A stretch of DNA of 64,000 nucleotides, taken from contig NZ_JAAXLS010000016.1 in NCBI RefSeq assembly GCF_012328925.1, positions 1 to 64,000 of the forward strand, given 5' to 3'. The translations under genes were made by a program, and so were the position numbers. The number at the start of each line of letters is the position of its first letter. Positions within the stretch are counted from its first letter, which is position 1. The notes beneath the pieces were generated by a model that saw only the letters and a list, made by a program, of their open reading frames with translations, did not search any database and was not told the origin of the DNA. Positions 41,656-49,765 of this stretch are shown in pieces. Source of the DNA: Amycolatopsis acididurans (lineage in GTDB: Bacteria > Actinomycetota > Actinomycetes > Mycobacteriales > Pseudonocardiaceae).

Positions 41656-42872
41656 CTTGCGGCCTGCATCGCGGTGTAGCGGTTGGTGTTGTCGATGACC
41701 GTGGTGAAGGGCTCGTTGTTGCGGCGAGTGAGCAGCAGGAGGGGATTGACCATGGTCAGGTCGGATACGTCGGTGATGCCGCCGACCCGGCGAGCCTCGG
41801 TGATGAGCACGAAGTCGTCCTGATCGACATGGTCGGCGACGTAGCGGGCGCTGCGTGCACCGCGTTCTCCTTCGAGGAAGCAGTGCGCCGCACCTAGGAC
41901 ACCCAGAGTCAAGCACCCGCCCAGGAGGAAGACCGTGGTGCCCTGGGCGAGTGTGAGTCGCGTGAACACAGCGAGGTCTTCGAGCAGTTCCTGCCGTTCA
42001 GTCCAGCGCGGGCCAAGCGTCAGACCGGAGAGCGTGGGGACCACCAGTGGGTCGTCTTCGCCGAGTGGGTGCGGCTCGAAGTAGAACGGCAGTTGGGGCA
42101 GGAACTCCCGGTACTTGGCATTCCATGGCGGCCCGCCAACCACGACAAGGGCGTCGGCTTGCGTGTTGTAGTACTCGGAGGGCGCGAAGTCTCGAATCGT
42201 CACCGTCGGAGCGATCTGCGCGAATCTCGTCCGGAGATAGATCAGGCTGTCGAGATCGGCGAACTTGGCATACCGCAGGTAATTGCGGTCTGCCGGCGAG
42301 GCGTAGTAGGGGCGCTCGTTGTCGGGGATTTCCGAGCACACGATGTCCACGCGTGATCCATCAGCGAGGCGCCAGAACTCCAGGAACGCTTCCGAACTCT
42401 TGGCGGTCGATTCGCGATCGGGGCTGCCGGGTACTGGAGCGGGGCTCGGCCGCTGCCTCGTTGACGCCGGCTGCGCCTGGTCCGCGGCTATCAGGTGGTA
42501 GGCAAGCGTGTCCAGGGCGCGGTCGGCATGTCGACGCACGGTCTTCGCGGCGCATTTCAGCAGTCGTGCCAGCGATTCCTGACGTTCAGTCAGCGTGGCG
42601 TAGCGATGCTCCGGTACGAGGTTGAGGTCGACCTCCACGTACAGGCGCTCGTCGTCAGCGAGTTGATCGACGGCGCGGCGAAGGATCGAGACGACCAGGG
42701 TGACTTCGCTTGGCGAGCTTGGCTCGGTGTCCGTGCCGCGGGTCAGATGTGCGCGAACCGGCTCGGAGAGCGCGTTGAGCACGGAGGTGGGGCGGGCCAG
42801 GCCGTGTCCTTGCCGCAGACGTTTGAGGCTGTCTTTGACCTGGTCCGCGGACAGTGAAGGACTGGACACCAC
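41652..42872 (-). CDS. Unknown two-domain protein, possible nucleotide-sensing fold
   Basis: About 406 aa from GTG 42872; GTG 42869 and 42902 are alternatives. The N-terminal third is helical (DQVKDSLKRLRQGHGLA, LLKCAAKTVRRHADRALDTL). The C-terminal part begins VDIVCSEIP and contains YAKFADLDSLIYLRTRFAQI, ALVVVGGPPWN, then LLGGCLTLGVLGAAHCFLEG and DDFVLITEARRVGG, an alpha/beta fold reminiscent of TIR/SLOG-type nucleotide-binding domains. I cannot name the family. Overlap with a GT25 gene suggests a joint role. Confidence 0.6.
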   Translation of the reverse strand: MVSSPSLSADQVKDSLKRLRQGHGLARPTSVLNALSEPVRAHLTRGTDTEPSSPSEVTLVVSILRRAVDQLADDERLYVEVDLNLVPEHRYATLTERQESLARLLKCAAKTVRRHADRALDTLAYHLIAADQAQPASTRQRPSPAPVPGSPDRESTAKSSEAFLEFWRLADGSRVDIVCSEIPDNERPYYASPADRNYLRYAKFADLDSLIYLRTRFAQIAPTVTIRDFAPSEYYNTQADALVVVGGPPWNAKYREFLPQLPFYFEPHPLGEDDPLVVPTLSGLTLGPRWTERQELLEDLAVFTRLTLAQGTTVFLLGGCLTLGVLGAAHCFLEGERGARSARYVADHVDQDDFVLITEARRVGGITDVSDLTMVNPLLLLTRRNNEPFTTVIDNTNRYTAMQAAR

Positions 42873-43079
42873 CTGTCCAGGATATGTCCAGTGGATCGTC
42901 ACGTGGCCAGCGACCCGGACGGTGGATGGCCTAGTCGATCACGTCTGCGGGCAGCAGGCTCTTCAGCAGGGCCGACCAAGAGATCTTAGGGACGTTGACG
43001 TAGTCAACGGACTGTGATCCCTGCTGGTCGTTGGTGCAGCTGGTCGTGCCTTCCTGCCGGAGACTCATTGGAGGAGCAC

Positions 43080-44249
43080 GTGACACCCGTACCTCTGCTC
43101 ACGGCCGACCAGCTCGCCAAATTACCGGCGCGCGCCCGCGATGTTGTCGAGTATCGCAAGTCGGGGCTGTCGCTGAACCATATACAGGGTTGCCCCGCTG
43201 ACTGCTCGTACTGCATCCGCCACACCTATGGCATTTGGGACATGCGGGAGCCGCGAGCCTTGATGTCGGACGCCGAGGCGGTTGAGCAGCTGGTCAACCA
43301 CCGATACTTTCAACCGCACGTCACGCCGATTCAGGTGTTCAACCGGGCAACTGATCCTTTCGTGCCCAAGGTCAAGGCCCACACCTTCGCCGTGCTCGAA
43401 GACCTCGACCGCCGCGGGCTCGGTAACCATGTCCTCGTGATCACCCGGTATCGAGTCACACCCGAGGACTGCGCACGCCTCAACGCACTCACCAGCATCA
43501 AGGTCACTTTGCTGTTCACCTACTCGGGCATCGCCGATCGGCGGCTGGAGCCCTTCCCTAGTGAGGTAGCCGAGACCTCGCTACGTACGGCTGCAGCGCT
43601 AGCCCGCTCCTACCGAACAGTCTTCTACTGGCGTCCTCTCGTCCCGGGCATCAACGACACATCGGAGCATCTGGCGAAGGCTGTCGAGTTGAGCCGGATC
43701 GCACATGCCACCGTGTTCACCGGGTTGTTCTACAGGGACGAGATCGCCCAGTACTACAGGGACAACGGCCTTCCCGAGCCCTACGATGAGACCGCCCGAC
43801 GCAAGATCGTTCCCGAGGCCCTGGAGCGACGCATCCTGGACGCCTTCGCTGACAGCAACGGCGGCCCGCTGTTTCGCAAGACCTCCTGCGCGGTGTCCTT
43901 CGTCCACGAGCTGCCGGACTACAACGGGCACTACGGTATTCGAAGCGAGCTGTGCGACATCTGCCCACTTCAACAAGTGAAGCTGTGCGCCCAAGCCCAT
44001 CGCGTTCCGGCTGAGGACACCCTGCGGTCGATCGCCACCCGGCTCCCCGAAGCGCAAGAGCTTCGCGTGATTGACATATCCGAGCAAGCAGCCATCGTCG
44101 CCGGGCTGGATGATGAGCAGCCCCGCTACTACCTGCAGCACGCGCTCGGATTCCAAATCCACGACCAACGGCACCCACACCGCTCGCGGCGACACGGACG
44201 CGCCGACATCGGCTGGGACACCACCGACGCGACGAAGGCATCGACGTGA
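43080..44249 (+). CDS. Radical SAM protein (spore-photoproduct-lyase-like)
   Basis: The product is 389 aa from GTG 43080, preceded by GGAGGAG; the ATG-like upstream start is poorer. The cluster motif CPADCSYC (CX3CX2C) lies at about 43-50, then VFNRATDPFVPKV and VLVITRYRV, as in SPL/Rv2578c-type enzymes. A Cys-rich segment (ELCDICPLQQVKLC) near 310-330 could bind an extra cluster. It leads a coupled run with exonuclease and dTMP kinase, hinting at nucleotide or DNA chemistry. Confidence 0.8.
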   Translation: MTPVPLLTADQLAKLPARARDVVEYRKSGLSLNHIQGCPADCSYCIRHTYGIWDMREPRALMSDAEAVEQLVNHRYFQPHVTPIQVFNRATDPFVPKVKAHTFAVLEDLDRRGLGNHVLVITRYRVTPEDCARLNALTSIKVTLLFTYSGIADRRLEPFPSEVAETSLRTAAALARSYRTVFYWRPLVPGINDTSEHLAKAVELSRIAHATVFTGLFYRDEIAQYYRDNGLPEPYDETARRKIVPEALERRILDAFADSNGGPLFRKTSCAVSFVHELPDYNGHYGIRSELCDICPLQQVKLCAQAHRVPAEDTLRSIATRLPEAQELRVIDISEQAAIVAGLDDEQPRYYLQHALGFQIHDQRHPHRSRRHGRADIGWDTTDATKAST

Positions 44250-44863
44250 CCACCACCCACTCCTGGACCACACAGCGCTATCTCGTCGTCGACGTCGAAG
44301 GTAACGGCGCACGTCCCCCTGACCTGGTGGAGTTGGCGATGGTTCCGATCACCAGCGGAACCATCGGCACTCCCATCTCCTGGCTGGTGCGGCCAAGCAG
44401 CCCGATCACATGGCAGGCCCGCAAGGTGCACGGCATCACCAACGACCAGGTCGCCGACCTGACCACCTTCGATGCCGTTCGCGACTCGGTCACCAGCCAC
44501 GTCGCCGACGAAGTGGTAGTTGTCGGCCACAACGTGCGAGTCGATCTCGACGTGCTCCGTCGGAAGCTGCCTAGCTGGCAGCCGCACGCCGTTCTAGACA
44601 CTTTGCGGCTCGCCCGAGCACTTCTGCCCGACCTGCCCTCGCGCAAGCTCGGTGCCCTCGTCGATCACCTCGATCTAGCCACCGAGCTGCCCGCCGGGCT
44701 GCAACCGCACCGGGCAACCTACGACGCGCTGGTCACCGCCCGCCTGTTCGCGGTGCTCGCCACCCGCGACGACGGCAGCCCGCGTGATGTCGCCGAGCTG
44801 AATGATCTAGGTGGCCTGCCCCAGCCTGACACCACCGCCGAGGCCCAACCCGGGCTCTTTTAG
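44246..44863 (+). CDS. DEDDh-type 3'-5' exonuclease
   Basis: The product is 205 aa from GTG 44246 (GTGA overlap). Catalytic residues fit: VVDVEGNG (DxE) at about 15, VVVGHNVRVDLDVL (D) at about 92-105, and HRATYDALVTARLF (H...D) at about 155. ARKVHGITNDQVADLTTF matches the DnaQ/RNase T-like family. It would degrade or proofread single-stranded nucleic acid. Located after a radical SAM gene and before dTMP kinase. Confidence 0.85.
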   Translation: MTTTHSWTTQRYLVVDVEGNGARPPDLVELAMVPITSGTIGTPISWLVRPSSPITWQARKVHGITNDQVADLTTFDAVRDSVTSHVADEVVVVGHNVRVDLDVLRRKLPSWQPHAVLDTLRLARALLPDLPSRKLGALVDHLDLATELPAGLQPHRATYDALVTARLFAVLATRDDGSPRDVAELNDLGGLPQPDTTAEAQPGLF

Positions 44864-44910
44864 ACCCCATCAACTCGACCTGCCGCTCACCTCTCTCTGC
44901 GAGGTCACGC

Positions 44911-45567
44911 ATGCACCAGCCACGAGGCTTCTTCATCTGCGTTGACGGCCCCTGCGGCGTCGGCAAGACCACCACGGTCCAGGCCCTCGGCGACCGGCTC
45001 CGCGCCGCCGGACTGCCAACCCATCTCACCGCAGAGCCCACCAGCCAGGACATTGGCGCGCTTGCTCGCGCTCGCGTGCACACCGACACATCGGGCCACG
45101 CGCTGGCGTGCCTGTTCGCGGCTGATCGCTACGAACGTCTGCACACCGAGATTCGCCCGCACGTGGCTGCGGGCGACATCGTCGTCAGCGATCGCTATGT
45201 CGCCGCCGGCCTGGTGATGCAACGGCTTGACGGCGTCGACCTTGACTTCCTCTGTGCTATCAACGCGTCCGTCGACCCACCGGACCTCGCAGTCATCCTT
45301 ACGGCCGATCCAGCGCTCATCGCGCAGCGCCTCCGACAGCGCGGTCCCCACAACCGGTACCAGCACAGTCCCGACATCAGCGCCGAAGAAACAGCCCTCT
45401 ACCTCGACGCTGCTCACAGCCTCAGCGCGGCCGGAGTCCAAGTACTGCGGCTGGAGACCAGCCTCTACCCACCGGACACGCTCGCCACCATGATCCACAC
45501 CCGTATCGAGGCTCTTCGGCAGGAACGGCTCGACAGCGCGCTACCGCAGAAGGAGCCGACCCCGTGA
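44911..45567 (+). CDS. Thymidylate kinase-like protein
   Basis: The product is 218 aa. Walker A is VDGPCGVGKTTTVQALG. The dTMP-binding/LID features DRYERLHTEIRP and VVSDRYVAAGLVMQRL are typical of Tmk. RLRQRGPHNRYQ forms the LID-like region. It phosphorylates dTMP or a related nucleotide. As this is not in a housekeeping context, a modified or dedicated nucleotide substrate is possible. It ends in a GTGA overlap with the aldo/keto reductase. Confidence 0.85.
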   Translation: MHQPRGFFICVDGPCGVGKTTTVQALGDRLRAAGLPTHLTAEPTSQDIGALARARVHTDTSGHALACLFAADRYERLHTEIRPHVAAGDIVVSDRYVAAGLVMQRLDGVDLDFLCAINASVDPPDLAVILTADPALIAQRLRQRGPHNRYQHSPDISAEETALYLDAAHSLSAAGVQVLRLETSLYPPDTLATMIHTRIEALRQERLDSALPQKEPTP

Positions 45568-46466
45568 ACCACCCCACTGCATCATCGAGCGGTTTCCGAA
45601 TCGGCCGAGACCTTCCCGTGCACCGTCTCGGCTACGGCAGCATGCAACTCACCGGCCCCGGTCACTGGTACCACCCCGCCAACCCCGATCAAGCCAAGCA
45701 TCTCCTGCGCCGCGCGGTCGATCACGGCGTGAATCACATCGACACCGCCGACGCCTACGGCCCGGAAACCGCCGAACACCTCATTCGCAAAGCCCTTCAC
45801 CCGTACCCGGATGACCTCGTGATTGCCACCAAAGGCGGACTCACGCGACAGGGACCGAACCAATGGGCGCCCGTCGGCCGACCCGAATACCTCCGACAAT
45901 GCGTCGAGATGAGCCTGCGACGCCTCGGTCTGGAGCGAATCGACCTGTATTACCTCCACCGCATCGACCCCAGTGTGCCGCTCGATGCCCAGCTCGGCGT
46001 CCTCGCCGACATGCAGACGGAAGGAAAGATCAGACATCTAGGTCTGTCTAAAGTGGACATCGATCAGATTCGTCAAGCCACGGAGCTGATTGCCATCGCT
46101 GCGGTGCAGAACAAGTACCACTTGGGGGACCAAGCCCACGACAGCGTTATTCGTCACTGCGAGGAAACCCAGACAGCGTTCGTCCCGTACGCCCCACTGG
46201 GAGCCGGTCAACTGGCCAAACAACAGACCACTCTCGACGACCTCGCACGGCGCTACCGCGCAACCAGGACGCAGCTGGCTCTCGCGTGGCTGCTGCAACG
46301 CTCCTCGGTGATCCTGCCCATCCCCGGCACCAGTTCCGAGGCCCATCTTGATGACAATCTTGCGGCTACCGACATCAGCCTGGAAATGGATGATGCAGAT
46401 TTGCTGACTGCGGGCTTTGCGCAGCCAACCAGCCAGAGCCAACGACCAACAGCGAGCCTGTCGTGA
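45564..46466 (+). CDS. Aldo/keto reductase
   Basis: The product is 300 aa from GTG 45564. The catalytic tetrad region is visible: NHIDTADAYG (Asp, Tyr), LVIATKGG (Lys) and LYYLHRID (His). The end LPIPGTSSEAHLDDN binds NADPH. It reduces an aldehyde or ketone, possibly a sugar. Overlaps on both sides show it belongs to the coupled run. Confidence 0.88.
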   Translation: MNHPTASSSGFRIGRDLPVHRLGYGSMQLTGPGHWYHPANPDQAKHLLRRAVDHGVNHIDTADAYGPETAEHLIRKALHPYPDDLVIATKGGLTRQGPNQWAPVGRPEYLRQCVEMSLRRLGLERIDLYYLHRIDPSVPLDAQLGVLADMQTEGKIRHLGLSKVDIDQIRQATELIAIAAVQNKYHLGDQAHDSVIRHCEETQTAFVPYAPLGAGQLAKQQTTLDDLARRYRATRTQLALAWLLQRSSVILPIPGTSSEAHLDDNLAATDISLEMDDADLLTAGFAQPTSQSQRPTASLS

Positions 46467-46852
46467 CTTCGCTCCAACTCGATGACCTGCTGACCGAGCT
46501 GCGTCGCCGGCACTGGACCCTCTTCCGCTGGGGTGAGGCAAATGCACCGACGCTTATTGCCGCAGTGCAGCAGTGGGACGCATGCGCGGACGTGCTCATC
46601 CTGCGCTCCGAGGACGACGCCACAGCGTTCCGCGTGCCGGACGCGCAGGGCTCCAACGTCCTTGTGCCAGAGAAGGTCTCGTACCAGTACCACGCGAGCG
46701 CGCTCTGGACGTTGCGAGCGATCTTGTCGCTACCGACGCCGGACTCAACTGCCGCCCCGACGACAATCGAGACGCCGCACGCCAAGTGCCGCGTTCCCGA
46801 AGGGTTGCCGCGCCCGATAGTGATCCGGCCGTTGTCACCGCACCCCAAGTAG
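46463..46852 (+). CDS. Small hypothetical protein
   Basis: The product is 129 aa from GTG 46463 (GTGA overlap). It has a compact alpha/beta core (LLTELRRRHWTLFRWGEANAP, CADVLILRSEDDATAFRV, YQYHASALWTLRAILSLP) and a Pro-rich tail. No catalytic motifs. It is the last member of the overlapping chain. Unknown function. Confidence 0.6.
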   Translation: MTSLQLDDLLTELRRRHWTLFRWGEANAPTLIAAVQQWDACADVLILRSEDDATAFRVPDAQGSNVLVPEKVSYQYHASALWTLRAILSLPTPDSTAAPTTIETPHAKCRVPEGLPRPIVIRPLSPHPK

Positions 46853-46915
46853 GAAAGAAGCCGACTCCGCCTTGCCCAGCCATTTACCGCATTACCACGT
46901 TGACGAAGGGTTCGA

Positions 46916-48160
46916 ATGAACGCCGCCACCTCCACTGACACCTCGCCCGAGTCGCTGCGGGACGCCATGATCGCGCGGATCAAGGACGCGGGATACACGC
47001 TGAGCCGATCCGTCGAGGGGGCAATGCGGGCGGTCGAGCGCCATCCGTTCGTGCCCGGTGCCGGGCTCGCCGATGCGTACGCGAGTGACATCGTGGTCAC
47101 CAAGCGGGGACCGCAGAACGAGGTATTGAGTTGCCTGTCCGACCCATCGATTGTGGCCCTGCAACTGGGGCAGCTCGACGTTCGGCCGGGGCACCGAGTG
47201 CTCGAAATCGGCGCAGGCACGGGATACAACGCAGCGTTGCTCGCGTACCTGGCCGATCCGCACGGACATGTCACCACGGTCGATGTTGACACCGACGTTG
47301 TCGCCGAAGCCCGGCGGCTTCTCGCGTCCGCGAAGGTCGACAACGTCGACGTGGTGCGTGGCGATGGCGCACTCGGCTACCCAAATGGTGCTCCGTACGA
47401 TCGGATCGTCGCTACAGTCGGTGCCTACGGCATACCGGACAGCTGGCTGTCTCAACTCGCACCTGGTGGCAGGTTGGTTGTACCGCTCCGCATTGGCGGG
47501 AGTGTTTCCCGCTCGATCACGTTCGAGCGCAGTAAGAACGGCGGGTGGCACAGCGTTGACCACCAGATGTGCGGCTTTGTGCCGCTTCGCGACGGCATCG
47601 CCGACGACCCGCGGCACACCATCACCCTGACCGCCGACAAGGCGGTCACCCTCCATCTCAACCAAGAGCACACCGTCGACCCTGCGCGGCTAGCCGGCGT
47701 GTTCGACCAACCACGGACCGAGGCATGGACCGGCGTGACCTTCGGACCGATGAAGTCGATGGAGTGGATGTACCTGTGGCTCGCGTGCACCCAGGACAGT
47801 GGCCTATGCCGCGTGACCGTCGAGCAAAGCGCGGTGGACTCCGGCCTGGTGAACCCGATGTTCCAATGGGGCGCCATGGCCGTGGTGGGCGACCGTGAAC
47901 TCGCCTACCTGACCTGGCGAGCCGCGGAAGGTGCCAGGGATCGCCGCGAGCGTGCGGAGATCGGCGTCATCGGACATGGCCCAACCGGAACCGTGCTCGC
48001 CGATCAAGTCGCTGAGGAGATCCAGACCTGGAGCGAGAAGTTCCGAGACCGCCACGTCCGATTCGAGATCCCCACTGGCGGCATCGATTCCTCGGACCCT
48101 CGGGGCGGCCGGTTCTTCCTCGATCGACCCCACAACCCCATCACCGTCATCTGGCAATGA
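46916..48160 (+). CDS. PCMT-type methyltransferase (FxLD-system-like)
   Basis: The product is 414 aa. The N-domain is protein-L-isoaspartate methyltransferase-like: VERHPFVPGAG, GHRVLEIGAGTGYNAALLAYL (motif I), VTTVDVDTD, and LAPGGRLVVPLRI. A 200-residue C-domain follows (LYLWLACT-like MYLWLACTQDSGLCR). This layout matches the 'methyltransferase, FxLD system' family linked to actinomycete RiPPs. I see no FxLD precursor peptide nearby. It may carboxyl-methylate Asp in a peptide to give aspartimide. Confidence 0.75.
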   Translation: MNAATSTDTSPESLRDAMIARIKDAGYTLSRSVEGAMRAVERHPFVPGAGLADAYASDIVVTKRGPQNEVLSCLSDPSIVALQLGQLDVRPGHRVLEIGAGTGYNAALLAYLADPHGHVTTVDVDTDVVAEARRLLASAKVDNVDVVRGDGALGYPNGAPYDRIVATVGAYGIPDSWLSQLAPGGRLVVPLRIGGSVSRSITFERSKNGGWHSVDHQMCGFVPLRDGIADDPRHTITLTADKAVTLHLNQEHTVDPARLAGVFDQPRTEAWTGVTFGPMKSMEWMYLWLACTQDSGLCRVTVEQSAVDSGLVNPMFQWGAMAVVGDRELAYLTWRAAEGARDRRERAEIGVIGHGPTGTVLADQVAEEIQTWSEKFRDRHVRFEIPTGGIDSSDPRGGRFFLDRPHNPITVIWQ

Positions 48161-48258
48161 CCGACACATCGACAAGATCACTACATCACGGCCAATTCAT
48201 TGGGGCTACAAGGAAACGGCCGCACCCCTGGGACCCGATTGAAGCGGGACGGAGCACC

Positions 48259-48420
48259 ATGGCTATCAAGATCGTGCACGTGGACCGCGGGCAAGAGGTC
48301 CGATTCGGCGACCGTACCGCCGCCGAGCGGTATGCCGAACGGTACGGCGGCGGGCTCACGAAATGGCAGGTCGTGACGGTCCCAAGGCCAAGGCCGGTGA
48401 CCGGCAGGAGTCGCTGCTGA
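48259..48420 (+). CDS. Small hypothetical protein
   Basis: The product is 53 aa from ATG 48259 (GGAGCACC just before); an in-frame ATG at 48157 overlaps the previous stop and is an alternative. IVHVDRGQEVRFGDRTAAERYAERYGGG shows a compact charged sequence, Arg-rich at the end. No Ser/Cys-rich core is present, so it does not look like a lanthipeptide precursor. Unknown. Confidence 0.45.
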   Translation: MAIKIVHVDRGQEVRFGDRTAAERYAERYGGGLTKWQVVTVPRPRPVTGRSRC

Positions 48421-48492
48421 TCCACAGCGGCACCGCGCGCCGGTGCACTCTTCACCGGCTTCGCCAGTGCAGTAGTCGTCGCACTCCCGGGT

Positions 48493-49287
48493 TCATGCCG
48501 CCCCCGCCAACACACCCGTTCCTGGTTGACGGTCTTGTCGGATGCGGCGGGTCAGGGACCGGGCTCGGCGGGAGCCGATGCTGAGGTGTCGGCGCAGCGT
48601 GTCGGCCGAGATCGGACGCTGGTACATGTTCCAGTGCTCGGCATCCAGCCGGTATGCCTCCTCGCGTAGAGGATCATCGTCGGCGTCATGATGCTCGCCT
48701 GATGAGCCTGAATCCTCGTTCTTGGCGCTGTGACCAGGCATCTTGTTCCACACCGTGCGCGGCGCTGGCACATCATCAGCCGCTACCGCGATTTCGGTCG
48801 GTGGAGGTACCTGGCTCGGAACCGCCGAGGGCGTGACCGCAGGCTCGGGGTCGCTGCACTCAGTACCGGCGTGGGAACGGTGGCGTTTCAGAGCTTGGTT
48901 GAGCAGTTCGACCGACAACAGCAGCGCCAGCGGTGGGCAGGCCGCCACGGCGATAGCGAAGGCGTTCAGCTCGGGTGCGGAGGCCACGTTGGCGCAAAGC
49001 GACAATCCGATACCCAGACTGAACGACAGCCATGCCTTCCACTGTCCTGCGGCACGGCGATAATGGCTAGTTTTCCACAGCTCGACCGTTGCCATCGTCA
49101 AGAGCCCGTCCACAATGAGTGGCCAGAGGGTGGCAGTGGTTTCGTCGGCACCGAACCGCAGGGCGAACTGCCGGCCGTGCCGATAGGAGACGTAAGCAGC
49201 GCCCACGGCAACGAGCAATGTGCAGGCGCACTGCAGACGGAGTGATCGATCAGGAGAAGGGCGCGACGTGATTGGCCTGGTGGTCAT
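48493..49287 (-). CDS. DUF2637 membrane protein (plasmid-transfer/spread type)
   Basis: The product is 264 aa from ATG 49287 (TGATG overlap). Four hydrophobic helices lie in the first 125 residues (CTLLVAVGAAYVSY, LWPLIVDGLLTMATVELW, WLSFSLGIGLSLCANVA, IAVAACPPLALLLSVELL). A Pro-rich linker is followed by a C-terminal HTH-like segment (RPISADTLRRHLSIGSRRAR). DUF2637 proteins occur in actinomycete plasmids and integrative elements as Spd-like transfer proteins. No integrase or conjugation ATPase is present nearby. Confidence 0.75.
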   Translation of the reverse strand: MTTRPITSRPSPDRSLRLQCACTLLVAVGAAYVSYRHGRQFALRFGADETTATLWPLIVDGLLTMATVELWKTSHYRRAAGQWKAWLSFSLGIGLSLCANVASAPELNAFAIAVAACPPLALLLSVELLNQALKRHRSHAGTECSDPEPAVTPSAVPSQVPPPTEIAVAADDVPAPRTVWNKMPGHSAKNEDSGSSGEHHDADDDPLREEAYRLDAEHWNMYQRPISADTLRRHLSIGSRRARSLTRRIRQDRQPGTGVLAGAA

Positions 49288-49694
49288 CAGGCTTCACCCG
49301 CCCGAGGCTGTCCATGGCTGTCCCGCATGGCGACCCCGCGCTCGTGCAGCCGCTGGCGCACGGTGTCGGCGGCGACGTCCATGCGCGCGGCGATCCGGGC
49401 CAGCGACCACCCCTGGCTATAGAGCCGGACTGCGTCGTCGATCTGCTCGTCGGTCAGGCCACGGCGGCGCATGGCCACGCCCTGGCGATGCAATACCGCG
49501 CTGACGGTGCGGCGTTCGATGCCGAACTGATCGCCCAGCTCGTAGACGGTCGCACCGGCCTCGTAGCTCTTGATCAGTTGCTGTACCTGGTCGTCATCGA
49601 GCTGTCGTGAGACGGCGCCAACGGGCGTGACCTGGACTTCTGGACCTTCAACCAGCACGTCGTGGTGGTTCGTATGCTTTAGCGTTAGGTCCAC
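49287..49694 (-). CDS. Helix-turn-helix protein with two HTH units
   Basis: The product is 135 aa from ATG 49694. Two HTH motifs are visible: ATVYELGDQFGIERRTVSAVL at about 47-67 and WSLARIAARMDVAADTVRQRL at about 95-115, each followed by a short basic HxQGVAMR/HERGVAMR repeat. This is the resolvase-type HTH repeated twice. It is coupled to the DUF2637 gene, so a regulator or accessory DNA-binding protein of the same mobile segment is likely. Confidence 0.72.
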   Translation of the reverse strand: MDLTLKHTNHHDVLVEGPEVQVTPVGAVSRQLDDDQVQQLIKSYEAGATVYELGDQFGIERRTVSAVLHRQGVAMRRRGLTDEQIDDAVRLYSQGWSLARIAARMDVAADTVRQRLHERGVAMRDSHGQPRAGEA

Positions 49695-49765
49695 AGGAAG
49701 AACTCAGGAAGCCCCTCTAGGTGGTTTGACCTGCACTGATGCGAGACAAAGGGTCTCTTGTGGTG

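Noticed and set aside
46900..46925. GGTTCGAAT stretch as a tRNA T-arm
   Set aside because: No acceptor stem, anticodon arm or complementary 5' part lies around it; it precedes a protein start.
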